NCBI GenBank assembly: GCA_002372735.1
Contig: DFIE01000107.1
Location: forward strand, 1-9,994
From: Clostridiales bacterium UBA3705
GTDB taxonomy: Bacteria; Bacillota_A; Clostridia; Oscillospirales; Oscillospiraceae
Reading direction: 5' to 3'
Length of the DNA stretch: 9,994 nt
Of this stretch, positions 1-6,565 are shown in pieces; position 1 is the stretch's first letter, and each line of letters begins with the position of its first letter. The translations under genes and the position numbers were made by a program. The notes beneath the pieces were generated by a model. That model saw nothing but the letters and a program-made list of their open reading frames with translations. It was not told the origin of the DNA and did not search any database.

Positions 1-399
1 GACGTGACCCTCACCGTGGACCCCCCTGCCCTGGAGACCTATGCCGAGGACGCCAGCAACAACTCCTCGCTGATTGTGTCGGTGCAGCACGGGGCGGACC
101 GGCTGCTCTTTGCCGCCGACGCCCAGGAGGCCCGGCTGAAGGAGCTGCTGGGCAGCGACCCCGGCAGCTATGCCTTTTTAAAGGTCCCCTACCACGGCCG
201 CTGGCAGAGCCTGCTGCCCGCCCTGGTGGAGGCCACAAGCCCGGAAATCGCGGTGATCACCGCTTCCGACGAGGAGCCGGAGGATCCCCAGACCCTGGCC
301 CTGCTGGAGCAGTACGGGGTGACCACCCTGCTCACCCGCAGGGGGCCCGTGCTGGTAAAGAGCACCGGCAGCGGGGTGACGGCTGATTATGTCAACTGA
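1..399 (+). CDS. MBL-fold metallohydrolase, ComEC/Rec2-like C-terminal part (5' truncated)
   Basis: This is the last 132 codons of a gene that enters from the left edge; the reading frame is open from base 1 and stops with TGA. The visible part matches the second half of the metallo-beta-lactamase-fold domain found in ComEC C-termini and in stand-alone ComEC-like hydrolases. There is an NNSSLIVSVQHG strand (family pattern NxxSLvlxlxyG), then LLFAADA where the family usually has LLtGD, then LKVPYHGR where the family usually has LKVxHHGS. The Asp of AADA and the His of YHG would be metal-site residues. The YHGR variant departs from the usual HHGS, which may mean altered or weakened metal binding. 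Whether a transmembrane competence channel or only a secreted/lipoprotein hydrolase precedes it cannot be seen. It is convergent with the SLH-M14 gene, and a terminator lies 8 bases after the stop. Confidence 0.75.
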   Translation, partial: DVTLTVDPPALETYAEDASNNSSLIVSVQHGADRLLFAADAQEARLKELLGSDPGSYAFLKVPYHGRWQSLLPALVEATSPEIAVITASDEEPEDPQTLALLEQYGVTTLLTRRGPVLVKSTGSGVTADYVN

Positions 400-407
400 T
401 CCAGGGC

Positions 408-448
408 AAAGAAATACCGGCCGGAGCATTTCCGGTCGGTATTTCTTT
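408..448. terminator. Bidirectional rho-independent terminator between convergent genes
   Basis: An 18-bp stem (408-425 with 431-448, one G-U pair) encloses the 5-base loop GCATT. The outer four or so pairs are A-T, so transcripts in either direction end in a U-rich stretch: TTTCTTTT on the plus strand and TTTGCCC after the stem on the minus strand. It lies 8 bases past the stop of the MBL gene and 7 bases past the stop of the minus-strand SLH-M14 gene, so it probably serves both. Confidence 0.88.
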
Positions 449-455
449 TGGGCGT

Positions 456-2675
456 TTAGTTGCCGTTGAGCTCAAACTCATCCTCGGGCATGGGGCCCTT
501 GGGCGTGCCCTTGGTCTTGTAGTTCTGCAGCAGGTCTGTAATGGCCGCCTCAAACTTGCCCACACAGCCGCTGGAGAGGAACCTGGAGTGGCTGGTGATG
601 CTGGCGGGCAGCTCCAGCAGGCAGCTGTCGTAGCCCAGGCTGTAGGCCGCCCAGGCGGAGAAGTATCCGCTGCCGCCGGAGAGGCTGGCATAGGAGTTGC
701 CCGGGAACTGCTTGTAGAAGGCCTTGTACAGGGTGCCCTTGCCGGCGCTGGTGATGATTTGCCCCAGCCAGCCGTGGACGTCCACCAGGATGTTCTTGCC
801 GTCGCCCTTGACGCTGCGGACGAAATCTGCAATGGCCCGGGCCTCCTTGCACTGCAGGGGGGTGGTGCCGTTGAAGTTGCGGCTACCTGTGCGGGCCTGG
901 AAGTTGTAGGGGAAGCAGCGGTTCATATCGATGCCCTTGGTGGTCAGCAGATTGCCGGACAGGTCGTAGTAGGTGGTGGTGCAGCGGCCGGGGCCGTTGT
1001 GGGAGTTGCCCAGATACAGACCGTCAGGGTTCATGCAGCGCAGGACGTACACCGTCCAGTCGCCGTCCGCCACCAGGTTGTAGTTGGTCTCAAGATAGGC
1101 CCGGACCTGATCGGCCAGATAGACCAAATCGCCGCCGTCCCGGGCCCAGTTATCCTCCCAGCCGTGGATGGCAAAGCCCAGCACCATCACGTTTTTGCCG
1201 CTGCCGAAGCGGTAGGCGGTGAGGGCATACTTGCCGGAGCCGCTGACACCGTACTGAATCTTTTCGATGACCTGGGCCTTCTCCAGGGTGAAGCGGAGCC
1301 TGGCATCCGGCAGCACCAGCCGGGTGAGCAGGGCCGCCAGCTCCGCCCGGGTGATGTTGTCATAGGCGTGGGCGGTGCCGTATTTGTCAGAGCCCTGCAT
1401 AATGCCGGCCCGGTAGAAGGTGAGCAGGGTGTCGTGGTAGAAGTTGGTCTCGGGCACGTCGGGGATGGCGTCCACCTCGTTGATGGGCGCAAGCTCCTTG
1501 CCCTCCAGGGCCCGGTAGAGGAACAGGGCCACGTCCCCGCGGATGGCGGGCACTTGATAGTCCTGCCGGGGATGGACCAGGATGCCGTACTCCAGGGCCT
1601 TTTCCACGTAATACTCCCACCACCTGCCGGTGTGGGGCTGGGGCGGCAGATCGTAGTACTTTTCGTAGACCTCTACGGCCACCTTCAGCGCCTGGGCGTA
1701 GGTCACGGAGCCGGCAGGCTGATAAGTGGTGGGGCTGACGCCGTTGAGAATGCCCAGCTCCTGCTGGATTGCCACGTAGCGGTAGTACCAGGCCTCGGCG
1801 GGCACGTCGGTGAAGGTGCACAGGGGGCTCTCACTGACCTGCTCGGTAAAGGCCCGCATATCCCCGTTTTTAAACTGGAACCGCCCCCGCAGGCCGGGGT
1901 TGATGACGCCGCTGAGAATCTTTACCAGCTCCGCACGGGTGGCGTTGGAGGCGGGGCGGAAGCTGCCCTTCTCGTCGCTGCCGGAGAGCACGCCCGCCCG
2001 GTACAGGGTGAGAATGGCCGGCAGATAGGGGTTGGAGGTCTCCACATCCGGCAGGCGGCTGACCCAGTTGATGGGCTCCAGCTCCTTTTCGGGCAGGATG
2101 CGGGCAAAAATGGCCGCAGCCTGGTCCCGGCGGACCGGGGCGGTGAAGTTTTCGCAGCCCCCGGGGATCAGATCGTAGGACTCCGCCCGGGTCACGTAGG
2201 GCAGATACCAGGGCGAGCCCTGGGTGGCTGCGGCATCCGGGGTGATGGAATAGTACCGCTCATAGGCCCGCACGGCCAGGGTGATGGCCTCGGCCAGGGT
2301 CATGTTGTCCATGGGGTGGAAGGCCGTGGGGCTCTTGCCATTGATGATGCCAAGGCTGGCGCCGTAGGCCACATAGCTGTAGTACCAGGCGTTTTCCGGC
2401 ACGTCGGCAAAGGGACATTGGATCTGGTCCTCCGGCAGGACAAAGACCTCCATGCTGCCCTCGAGGGGGCCGGCAGGCTGGGTTGGCACAGGCTCGGTGG
2501 TCACAGGGTCGGTCTCCATGGGGTCGGTCTCCACGGGGTCAGTGGCCACAGGGTCGGTCGCCACAGGCTCGGTCTCCACAGGGTCGGCCTCGGTGGCGGC
2601 GGCGGGCAGTGCAAACAGCTGCAGCAGCAGCGCCGCCAGCAGCAACAGCACCAGAATAGAACGTTGTTTACGCAT
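456..2675 (-). CDS. Secreted SLH-domain protein with M14 zinc carboxypeptidase domain
   Basis: This 739-residue protein is predicted to be exported, anchored to the cell wall and to trim peptides, perhaps peptidoglycan stem peptides; the substrate is not deducible. Residues 1-27 form a signal peptide (MRKQR, a Leu-rich core, then ALPAAA). Residues 31-65 are seven 5-residue Pro-Thr-Asp/Glu repeats. Six SLH modules follow in two triplets (about 87-262 and 286-459). Only the third module of each triplet keeps the TRAE wall-polymer motif (246-249 and 442-445). The M14 domain spans about 465-720. Its likely zinc ligands are H504 and E507 (HGWE) and H634 (DVHGW). Substrate-binding residues are R564, 12 residues after NPDG as in carboxypeptidase A, and N585-R586 (DMNR). 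Y671 may match the Tyr248 position, and E688 (LLELP) is the catalytic Glu. All key residues appear intact. The start has GGAAGGGAG upstream, and the DUF4317 stop lies 3 bases upstream. Confidence 0.88.
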   Translation of the reverse strand: MRKQRSILVLLLLAALLLQLFALPAAATEADPVETEPVATDPVATDPVETDPMETDPVTTEPVPTQPAGPLEGSMEVFVLPEDQIQCPFADVPENAWYYSYVAYGASLGIINGKSPTAFHPMDNMTLAEAITLAVRAYERYYSITPDAAATQGSPWYLPYVTRAESYDLIPGGCENFTAPVRRDQAAAIFARILPEKELEPINWVSRLPDVETSNPYLPAILTLYRAGVLSGSDEKGSFRPASNATRAELVKILSGVINPGLRGRFQFKNGDMRAFTEQVSESPLCTFTDVPAEAWYYRYVAIQQELGILNGVSPTTYQPAGSVTYAQALKVAVEVYEKYYDLPPQPHTGRWWEYYVEKALEYGILVHPRQDYQVPAIRGDVALFLYRALEGKELAPINEVDAIPDVPETNFYHDTLLTFYRAGIMQGSDKYGTAHAYDNITRAELAALLTRLVLPDARLRFTLEKAQVIEKIQYGVSGSGKYALTAYRFGSGKNVMVLGFAIHGWEDNWARDGGDLVYLADQVRAYLETNYNLVADGDWTVYVLRCMNPDGLYLGNSHNGPGRCTTTYYDLSGNLLTTKGIDMNRCFPYNFQARTGSRNFNGTTPLQCKEARAIADFVRSVKGDGKNILVDVHGWLGQIITSAGKGTLYKAFYKQFPGNSYASLSGGSGYFSAWAAYSLGYDSCLLELPASITSHSRFLSSGCVGKFEAAITDLLQNYKTKGTPKGPMPEDEFELNGN
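2481..2585 (-). repeat. 15-bp tandem repeats (7 units) encoding a D/E-P-V-x-T linker
   Basis: Seven consecutive 15-bp units encode DPVET, EPVAT, DPVAT, DPVET, DPMET, DPVTT and EPVPT (residues 31-65 of the SLH-M14 protein). The DNA units are similar to each other (core GGTCGGTCTCCA on the plus strand), so the copy number could change in frame by slippage or recombination. The encoded segment is a Pro/Thr/acidic, probably unstructured linker lying between the signal peptide and the first SLH module. Confidence 0.9.
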
Positions 2676-2678
2676 GGG

Positions 2679-3833
2679 TTACTCCCTTCCGTCGTCGGGC
2701 TCATCCAGGCGGAGATTCACGCCGTTGAGCTCGACGCCTTCGTCAATATTGATCAGCAGGAACTTGGTCCCGCCCAGTTCACGCAGCTGTACCAGGTCGC
2801 CCCGGTCGGGATTGACCTTGACGGTCACGTCCGGGGTTTTGTACTCCAGCTGGGAGGCGTTCAGCAGATTCTGCGGGGGCAGCTCGCTGTCGGTGCCGAA
2901 GGAGGTCTCATAATTGACCCGGAAGCTGGCTGCCCGGGGCTCGGAAACCCCCGCCTGCTCCAGAATCCGGCTGACCTCCTGGCAGGACACCCGCAGGGGC
3001 TCCTCGGCCCGGGCCTCCTTGTGCAGCTGGGTCATCTCCCGCAGGGCAGTGTGCACCGCCTGGACCACCTGGGGCCGGCACTCCTCCTCCAGGGATTCGG
3101 TAAGCACCTGGCGGAAGCTGTCGGTCTGAGCTCCCAGGGCCATGGGGGGCTTGGTGTGGAACACCGCGTCTACAAACTCGGGATAGCCGGTGTCCTTGTT
3201 GCGGTTGTAATACAGGGCCCCGTAAAGATTGGCCGCCCGGTCGTCAAAGGCCGGGAAAAGGAAGCCCAGCTCCGGCGCGGCCACCACCTGGTCCGCCCCC
3301 CGGTTGTGGAAGGCCTGCTCGGCGCTGTCATAGCGGAGCACGGGGGTGGTCTCCTTGACCGGGCAGATGGAGCAGACTACATAGGAGAACTGGGTGTCGC
3401 CGCTGTCGGCCTGGTCCAGGCCGTCCCGGGAGCGGAAGGGCACGTCGTAGCAGTCAAAGGCCAGGAGAATGAGATAGCTCTTCTCCGGGATCCGCAGGGC
3501 GCCGGCCACGGTTTGGTAAAAGCGGTCCAGCACCTGGGGGTCGCTCAGCCGGGTGTCCCGCAGCTGCATGAGCAGCTTGTGCTCGGGGCTGTCCACCACC
3601 TGGGCGGTGGAGAAGACGATGTCGGTGAGGGTTTTGCCCAGGGTGCCGGAGATGCCCTTTTTTAACAGCTCCAGGTACTTCTCCTGCTCCTCCACCGGCA
3701 GCAGACCCATGGAATCCTCAAAGGTGGTCACAATCTCGCCGAACTGGTTTACGTAACATCCATGTATTTTCCCGATGCTGTTCCGGTCCTGACGGAAGCG
3801 GCGGCGCAGCTCGGAGACTTCTTTGTCGATCAT
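2679..3833 (-). CDS. DUF4317 family protein
   Basis: This 384-residue protein has no signal peptide or membrane segment and is probably cytoplasmic. The N-terminus (MIDKEVSELRRRFRQDRNSI, then a GCYVN motif) and the following ExxxxLLxxxISGTLGK-like helix match the DUF4317 family of clostridia as I remember it; the function of that family is unknown. The C-terminal third has a KTPDVTVKVNPDRGDLV segment and a FLLINIDEGVELNGVNL segment, compatible with a small beta-rich end domain. Length is about usual for the family. The start has GAGGT about 10 bases upstream. It is the first gene of an operon with the SLH-M14 peptidase gene: its TAA lies 3 bases before the next ATG, and the next gene's Shine-Dalgarno sits just inside this gene's 3' end, so the two are probably translationally coupled. 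Family assignment is by recognition only. Confidence 0.82.
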   Translation of the reverse strand: MIDKEVSELRRRFRQDRNSIGKIHGCYVNQFGEIVTTFEDSMGLLPVEEQEKYLELLKKGISGTLGKTLTDIVFSTAQVVDSPEHKLLMQLRDTRLSDPQVLDRFYQTVAGALRIPEKSYLILLAFDCYDVPFRSRDGLDQADSGDTQFSYVVCSICPVKETTPVLRYDSAEQAFHNRGADQVVAAPELGFLFPAFDDRAANLYGALYYNRNKDTGYPEFVDAVFHTKPPMALGAQTDSFRQVLTESLEEECRPQVVQAVHTALREMTQLHKEARAEEPLRVSCQEVSRILEQAGVSEPRAASFRVNYETSFGTDSELPPQNLLNASQLEYKTPDVTVKVNPDRGDLVQLRELGGTKFLLINIDEGVELNGVNLRLDEPDDGRE

Positions 3834-3883
3834 ATTTGGTATACCTCGCTGGAAATGGGATAAAAATCGCCGGATTACCTTTT

Positions 3884-3912
3884 ATTATAACATACTCCCT
3901 ATGAGATTTCCA
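3884..3912 (-). promoter_or_regulatory. Promoter of the DUF4317 / SLH-M14 operon (extended -10)
   Basis: Read on the minus strand: TGGAAA (3907-3912, 4 of 6 matches to the -35 consensus), a 17-base spacer, then TATAAT (3884-3889, perfect), preceded by TGT so that it forms an extended -10 (TGnTATAAT). Transcription should start near 3877, leaving a leader of roughly 40 bases before the ATG at 3833. The site lies between the terminator of the upstream operon and the gene. Confidence 0.8.
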
Positions 3913-3933
3913 GCTTTTTTTCGCACTGCAGGC

Positions 3934-3962
3934 AAAAGCCCTCCCGGGGAGCCGGGAGGGCT
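3934..3962 (-). terminator. Rho-independent terminator of the sigma factor / membrane protein operon
   Basis: An 11-bp, GC-rich perfect stem (3937-3947 with 3952-3962) has a 4-base loop. On the minus strand it is followed by TTTT (3934-3937) and begins 12 bases after the stop of the membrane protein gene. The U tract is short, but stem strength, position and the following new promoter all fit termination. Confidence 0.8.
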
Positions 3963-3974
3963 GGGTGCGGCGGC

Positions 3975-5837
3975 TCAGTCGGGGTCGGTGCGGTCGGGCT
4001 CTTCAAACAGGCCGGGGAGGATCATCTCGGTGGATTGAAGGTCCTCCGGCCGGCTTTCGAAGTAGTACTCCACCCGGATCAGCGGATTCACCAGCTCGTC
4101 GCCGAAGTACACGCTGTAGCCCTCCAGGGCCACCCGGCGCAGCACCAGGGTGTCGTGTTCGGCATAGGAGGTCATGTAGCTGAGCAGCCGGTCCAGGTCG
4201 GAGGCGTCGATCATCCGGCAGTCCCCGTCGGGCTGGGCGACGGCCCGGGTGAGATAGTTGTTGGCCTCGCAGACGGTGCCGTCGGGCAGAACGGTGACGG
4301 TAAAGGTCTGGACCGTCAGATCCTCCAGGCGGCTGTCGCCGCAGGAGACGGGCAGCTCCAGCCCCGGCTGGGCGGTGAGCTGCTGGCGGCTGCAGCTGTC
4401 ACTGACAAAGCAGTAGACCCTGGCGGGCACCACGGTGTCGCCCTGGGTGAAGTCCCCCACCAGGTAGCTGCACTCTGTGTCCTGCGTTTGCGCCAGGCGG
4501 AGCTCCCCGGTCAGGCCCGCAAAGCGGGCCACAAAGTCCCGGGCGGCCTGCTCCATGGCGGCCTCCTCCGGCTGGGCGGACAGGGCCCGGATCACGCCCT
4601 CCCGCCCCGGGAAGAGGGTGAAGCAGAACCGGCCGGTGACAGAGGAGGCGGAGAGGTTGGCGCTGCCGTCCATGCTGTCGCAGAACCAGTTGCCGTAGCC
4701 GCCGTGGGCGGTCTCCAGGTCCAGGGCAAGGCTGCCGGCCCCGGGCAGGATGCCGGCCAGATATTCGTCCAGCAGGGCCGGCACCCGGTAGGCCCCCTCC
4801 AGGGGGGCGTAGCGGTAGACCTGCACCCGGCCGGACTGGGCAAAGACCTCACCCTCCAGCCGGTAATTGTTGACCGGGTATTCCTGGGGCCACTCCTCCT
4901 CCCCCTCCAGGTCCCCGTCCAGGGCCATGGCGTGGTATTGGGTCAAGATCCAGTCGTCGCCGGTGTACTGCACCCGGGCCCAGCCTGTGGCAATCCGGCG
5001 CAGGCTGCCCTGCACCGCCAGCAGCTCAGACTGCCGGTAGTCCATGGTCTCATACTGGGCCATCCGGCCCTCCTGCCAGTCCTCCTCCGGGGCCTGGTAG
5101 ACGGTGAGGCGGACCTGATACTCTGTGGCCCCGTCCAGCTGCTCCTCCAGCTCCACGCCGCCGCAGACCGCAAAGGCGGGGTAGCTGTCTCCGTCCGCAG
5201 CGGGGAACCAGAGCTTGTCCTGCCGGTACAGGAATTCGCCCTCCGGATCCTCCAGGTCCTCCCCCGGGGCCACCTGGGCGGCGAACAGGTCCAGCAGGAT
5301 CTCGTTGACCCGGTCCAAGGTCATGACCTCCCAGGAGGCGCCGTCCAGGCTCTCGTAGACGGGCTTCTCGCCCCGGAGCTTTTCATACAGGTGGGCAAAG
5401 CGGACCAGCTCCGCCGAGGTCTGGGCTTCCGGCTCCCAACGAAGGCGCCCCTGTTGGGCCACGGCGGTCAGCAGCCGGTTCAGCCGGGCCTGGCTCTGCT
5501 GCAGCTCCATGGTGTGGGAGAGGGTGTCGGTCTCCCCGGGGGCGGTTTCGGTGAGGGCGGCGGTATCCGCCGGGAGAATGACCCCCGCCGGGAGATCCCC
5601 CCCCGCAGGCGCGGCCCGCCGGCCCAGCAGGCGAAACAGGCCGAAGCCCCCTGCCCCCAGCACCGCCACGGCCGCGGCGGCGGCCAGGCCCTGCTTCCAG
5701 GGAAAGGGTCTTTTCTTTGTTTTCATCACAATGGTCTCCTCTTCGCCGGCGGGGGCCGGCGCATCCTTTCCGTCAGGGGCGAGCCTGACGTAGTCGTCCT
5801 CGAAGCTGTCCAGCAGATCGGTAATCCGTACCTTCAT
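3975..5837 (-). CDS. Single-pass membrane protein with large extracytoplasmic domain, probable anti-sigma or sigma-regulator
   Basis: This 620-residue protein is not a family I can name. Residues 1-47 are cytoplasmic and hydrophilic, beginning MKVRITDLLDSFEDD. A basic KTKKRPFPWK patch precedes one transmembrane helix at about 50-71 (Ala/Gly/Val/Leu-rich, then RR). Residues 72-620 would be outside the cell and are acidic, with nine cysteines (225, 386, 405, 456, 476, 482, 499, 523, 540). There is no HxxxCxxC zinc anti-sigma motif. It overlaps the sigma factor gene by ATGA and shares its promoter, so a role in holding or releasing that sigma factor in response to an outside signal is the natural inference. 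An in-frame upstream ATG at 5855 gives six more residues but lacks a good ribosome site; AGGAGG at 5845-5850 selects 5837. The protein could instead be a target of the sigma factor rather than an inhibitor. Confidence 0.7.
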   Translation of the reverse strand: MKVRITDLLDSFEDDYVRLAPDGKDAPAPAGEEETIVMKTKKRPFPWKQGLAAAAAVAVLGAGGFGLFRLLGRRAAPAGGDLPAGVILPADTAALTETAPGETDTLSHTMELQQSQARLNRLLTAVAQQGRLRWEPEAQTSAELVRFAHLYEKLRGEKPVYESLDGASWEVMTLDRVNEILLDLFAAQVAPGEDLEDPEGEFLYRQDKLWFPAADGDSYPAFAVCGGVELEEQLDGATEYQVRLTVYQAPEEDWQEGRMAQYETMDYRQSELLAVQGSLRRIATGWARVQYTGDDWILTQYHAMALDGDLEGEEEWPQEYPVNNYRLEGEVFAQSGRVQVYRYAPLEGAYRVPALLDEYLAGILPGAGSLALDLETAHGGYGNWFCDSMDGSANLSASSVTGRFCFTLFPGREGVIRALSAQPEEAAMEQAARDFVARFAGLTGELRLAQTQDTECSYLVGDFTQGDTVVPARVYCFVSDSCSRQQLTAQPGLELPVSCGDSRLEDLTVQTFTVTVLPDGTVCEANNYLTRAVAQPDGDCRMIDASDLDRLLSYMTSYAEHDTLVLRRVALEGYSVYFGDELVNPLIRVEYYFESRPEDLQSTEMILPGLFEEPDRTDPD

Positions 5838-6376
5838 GGCAAGTCCTCCTGACATAAAAATTCTTTCAGGGCCAGGCGGCCCCGGTGCAGCCGGGAGCGC
5901 ACGGTGGATTCCGGCATCTCCAGGGCGGCGGCAATGACGGCGGTGGGCTGGAGATAGTAGTAATACCGCAGGAAGATCTCCCGGTCGCCGGGCTTCATGG
6001 CCCGGACGGCCTGCCGCACCCGCTGGGCAAGCTCCTGCTCCATGGCCCGCTCCTCCAGGGGCAGGGTCCCGTCGGGGATGTCCAGGGTGTCCAGATCCAT
6101 GGGCAGCTCCCGCCGGGCCCGGAGCCAGCTTTTGGCCTTGTTCCGGGCGGCGGCCGCAAGATACTGCTTCAGCTTGCCGGGCCGGATGGCCTGAGCGCTG
6201 CGCCAGACGGAATAAAACGTGTCTGCGCAGAGCTCCTCCACATCGGCATAGGTGCCGGTGCCGGAGACCATGGCCGACAAAATGGTGCAGACGTAGGACT
6301 GGTACCGGTTGCGGAGCTCGCCCAGGGCCTCCTCCTCTCCCCGCTGCATACGGCGGATCAGGGTGGCATCCAGCAT
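5834..6376 (-). CDS. RNA polymerase sigma-70 family factor, ECF-type
   Basis: This 180-residue protein would direct RNA polymerase to a dedicated set of promoters. Region 2 covers about residues 22-90, with the DVEELCADTFYSVWRS helix (family pattern DAEDlvQevFlkvw) and the following KLKQYLAAAARNKAKSWLR helix. Region 4 covers about 115-175: a PGDREIFLRYYYY helix and a helix-turn-helix with AAALEMPESTVRSRLHRGR ending in an R-rich recognition helix. No region 1 or 3 is present, and the length is normal for ECF factors. The start at 6376 has a perfect AAGGAGGTGA 7 bases upstream; a TTG seven codons earlier was not chosen. The next gene, a membrane protein, overlaps by 4 bases. The promoter is sigma-A-like with no obvious autoregulatory ECF site. 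Target genes cannot be deduced here. Confidence 0.88.
   Translation of the reverse strand: MLDATLIRRMQRGEEEALGELRNRYQSYVCTILSAMVSGTGTYADVEELCADTFYSVWRSAQAIRPGKLKQYLAAAARNKAKSWLRARRELPMDLDTLDIPDGTLPLEERAMEQELAQRVRQAVRAMKPGDREIFLRYYYYLQPTAVIAAALEMPESTVRSRLHRGRLALKEFLCQEDLP
5845..5850 (-). promoter_or_regulatory. Shine-Dalgarno AGGAGG that fixes the start of the membrane regulator gene
   Basis: Perfect AGGAGG lies 7 bases before the ATG at 5837, inside the last codons of the sigma factor gene. It favours the MKVRITDLL start over the in-frame ATG at 5855, and with the ATGA overlap it implies coupled translation of the two proteins. Confidence 0.85.
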
Positions 6377-6380
6377 GCGC

Positions 6381-6390
6381 TCACCTCCTT
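6381..6390 (-). promoter_or_regulatory. Shine-Dalgarno of the sigma factor gene
   Basis: AAGGAGGTGA on the minus strand, full complementarity to the 16S rRNA 3' end, with 7 bases between AGGAGG and the ATG at 6376. It rules out the TTG start at 6397, because the ribosome site would then lie inside the coding sequence. Confidence 0.9.
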
Positions 6391-6404
6391 CTGTCAATCA
6401 TAAC

Positions 6405-6437
6405 GCCGGTTCGGGGCGGAATGTTGCATCCGCCGGC
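6405..6437 (-). promoter_or_regulatory. Possible hairpin in the 5' leader of the sigma factor mRNA
   Basis: The sigma leader can fold: outer GCCGG (6433-6437) with CCGGC (6405-6409), and inside it CGGATG and CATTCCG around a CAA loop with one bulged base. An alternative 6-bp stem pairs 6415-6420 with 6429-6434. It ends about 15 bases upstream of the Shine-Dalgarno site, so it does not obviously mask it. A role in mRNA stability or regulation is only a guess. Confidence 0.3.
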
Positions 6438-6452
6438 AAATTTTTTTCTTTT

Positions 6453-6481
6453 ATTCTAGCGGGCCGGACAGAGAATGTCAA
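6453..6481 (-). promoter_or_regulatory. Sigma-A-type promoter of the sigma factor operon
   Basis: On the minus strand: TTGACA (6476-6481, perfect -35), a 17-base spacer, TAGAAT (6453-6458, 5 of 6). Transcription should start near 6446, giving a leader of about 70 bases. This is the strongest consensus promoter in the window. It is divergent from the hydantoinase promoter, and the two -35 elements are 26 bases apart. Confidence 0.85.
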
Positions 6482-6507
6482 TCCGCGGGGAAACTTCCGC
6501 CGGGTGC

Positions 6508-6536
6508 TTGCATGTTGGCAGGGACGGTGGTATAAT
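6508..6536 (+). promoter_or_regulatory. Promoter of the hydantoinase gene (extended -10)
   Basis: TTGCAT (6508-6513, weak -35) is followed by 17 bases and a perfect TATAAT (6531-6536), preceded by TGG so that an extended -10 is present. Transcription should start near 6543, leaving about 23 bases before the ATG, with AAAGGAG at 6551-6557 as ribosome site. Confidence 0.8.
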
Positions 6537-6565
6537 ATGGACATCAAACCAAAGGAGCTGAGCGC

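Noticed and set aside
588..3665. Open plus-strand frame of 1025 codons opposite the SLH-M14 and DUF4317 genes
   Set aside because: It is antisense to two well-supported genes and is full of Gly/Val/Gln/His/Leu low-complexity sequence typical of the reverse of GC-rich codons. It has no domain and no ribosome site.
4035..5852. Open plus-strand frame of 605 codons opposite the membrane regulator gene
   Set aside because: Same codon-bias shadow. The minus-strand frame has a Shine-Dalgarno site, membrane helix and operon structure; this one has none.
6377..6397. TTG start adding seven residues to the sigma factor
   Set aside because: The perfect AAGGAGGTGA lies inside these codons and is correctly spaced for the ATG at 6376.
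6415..6448. Hairpin followed by a T tract on the plus strand, looking like a terminator
   Set aside because: No plus-strand gene leads into it, the Ts start six bases after the stem, and it lies in the leader of the minus-strand sigma transcript. More likely it is coincidence or a leader hairpin.
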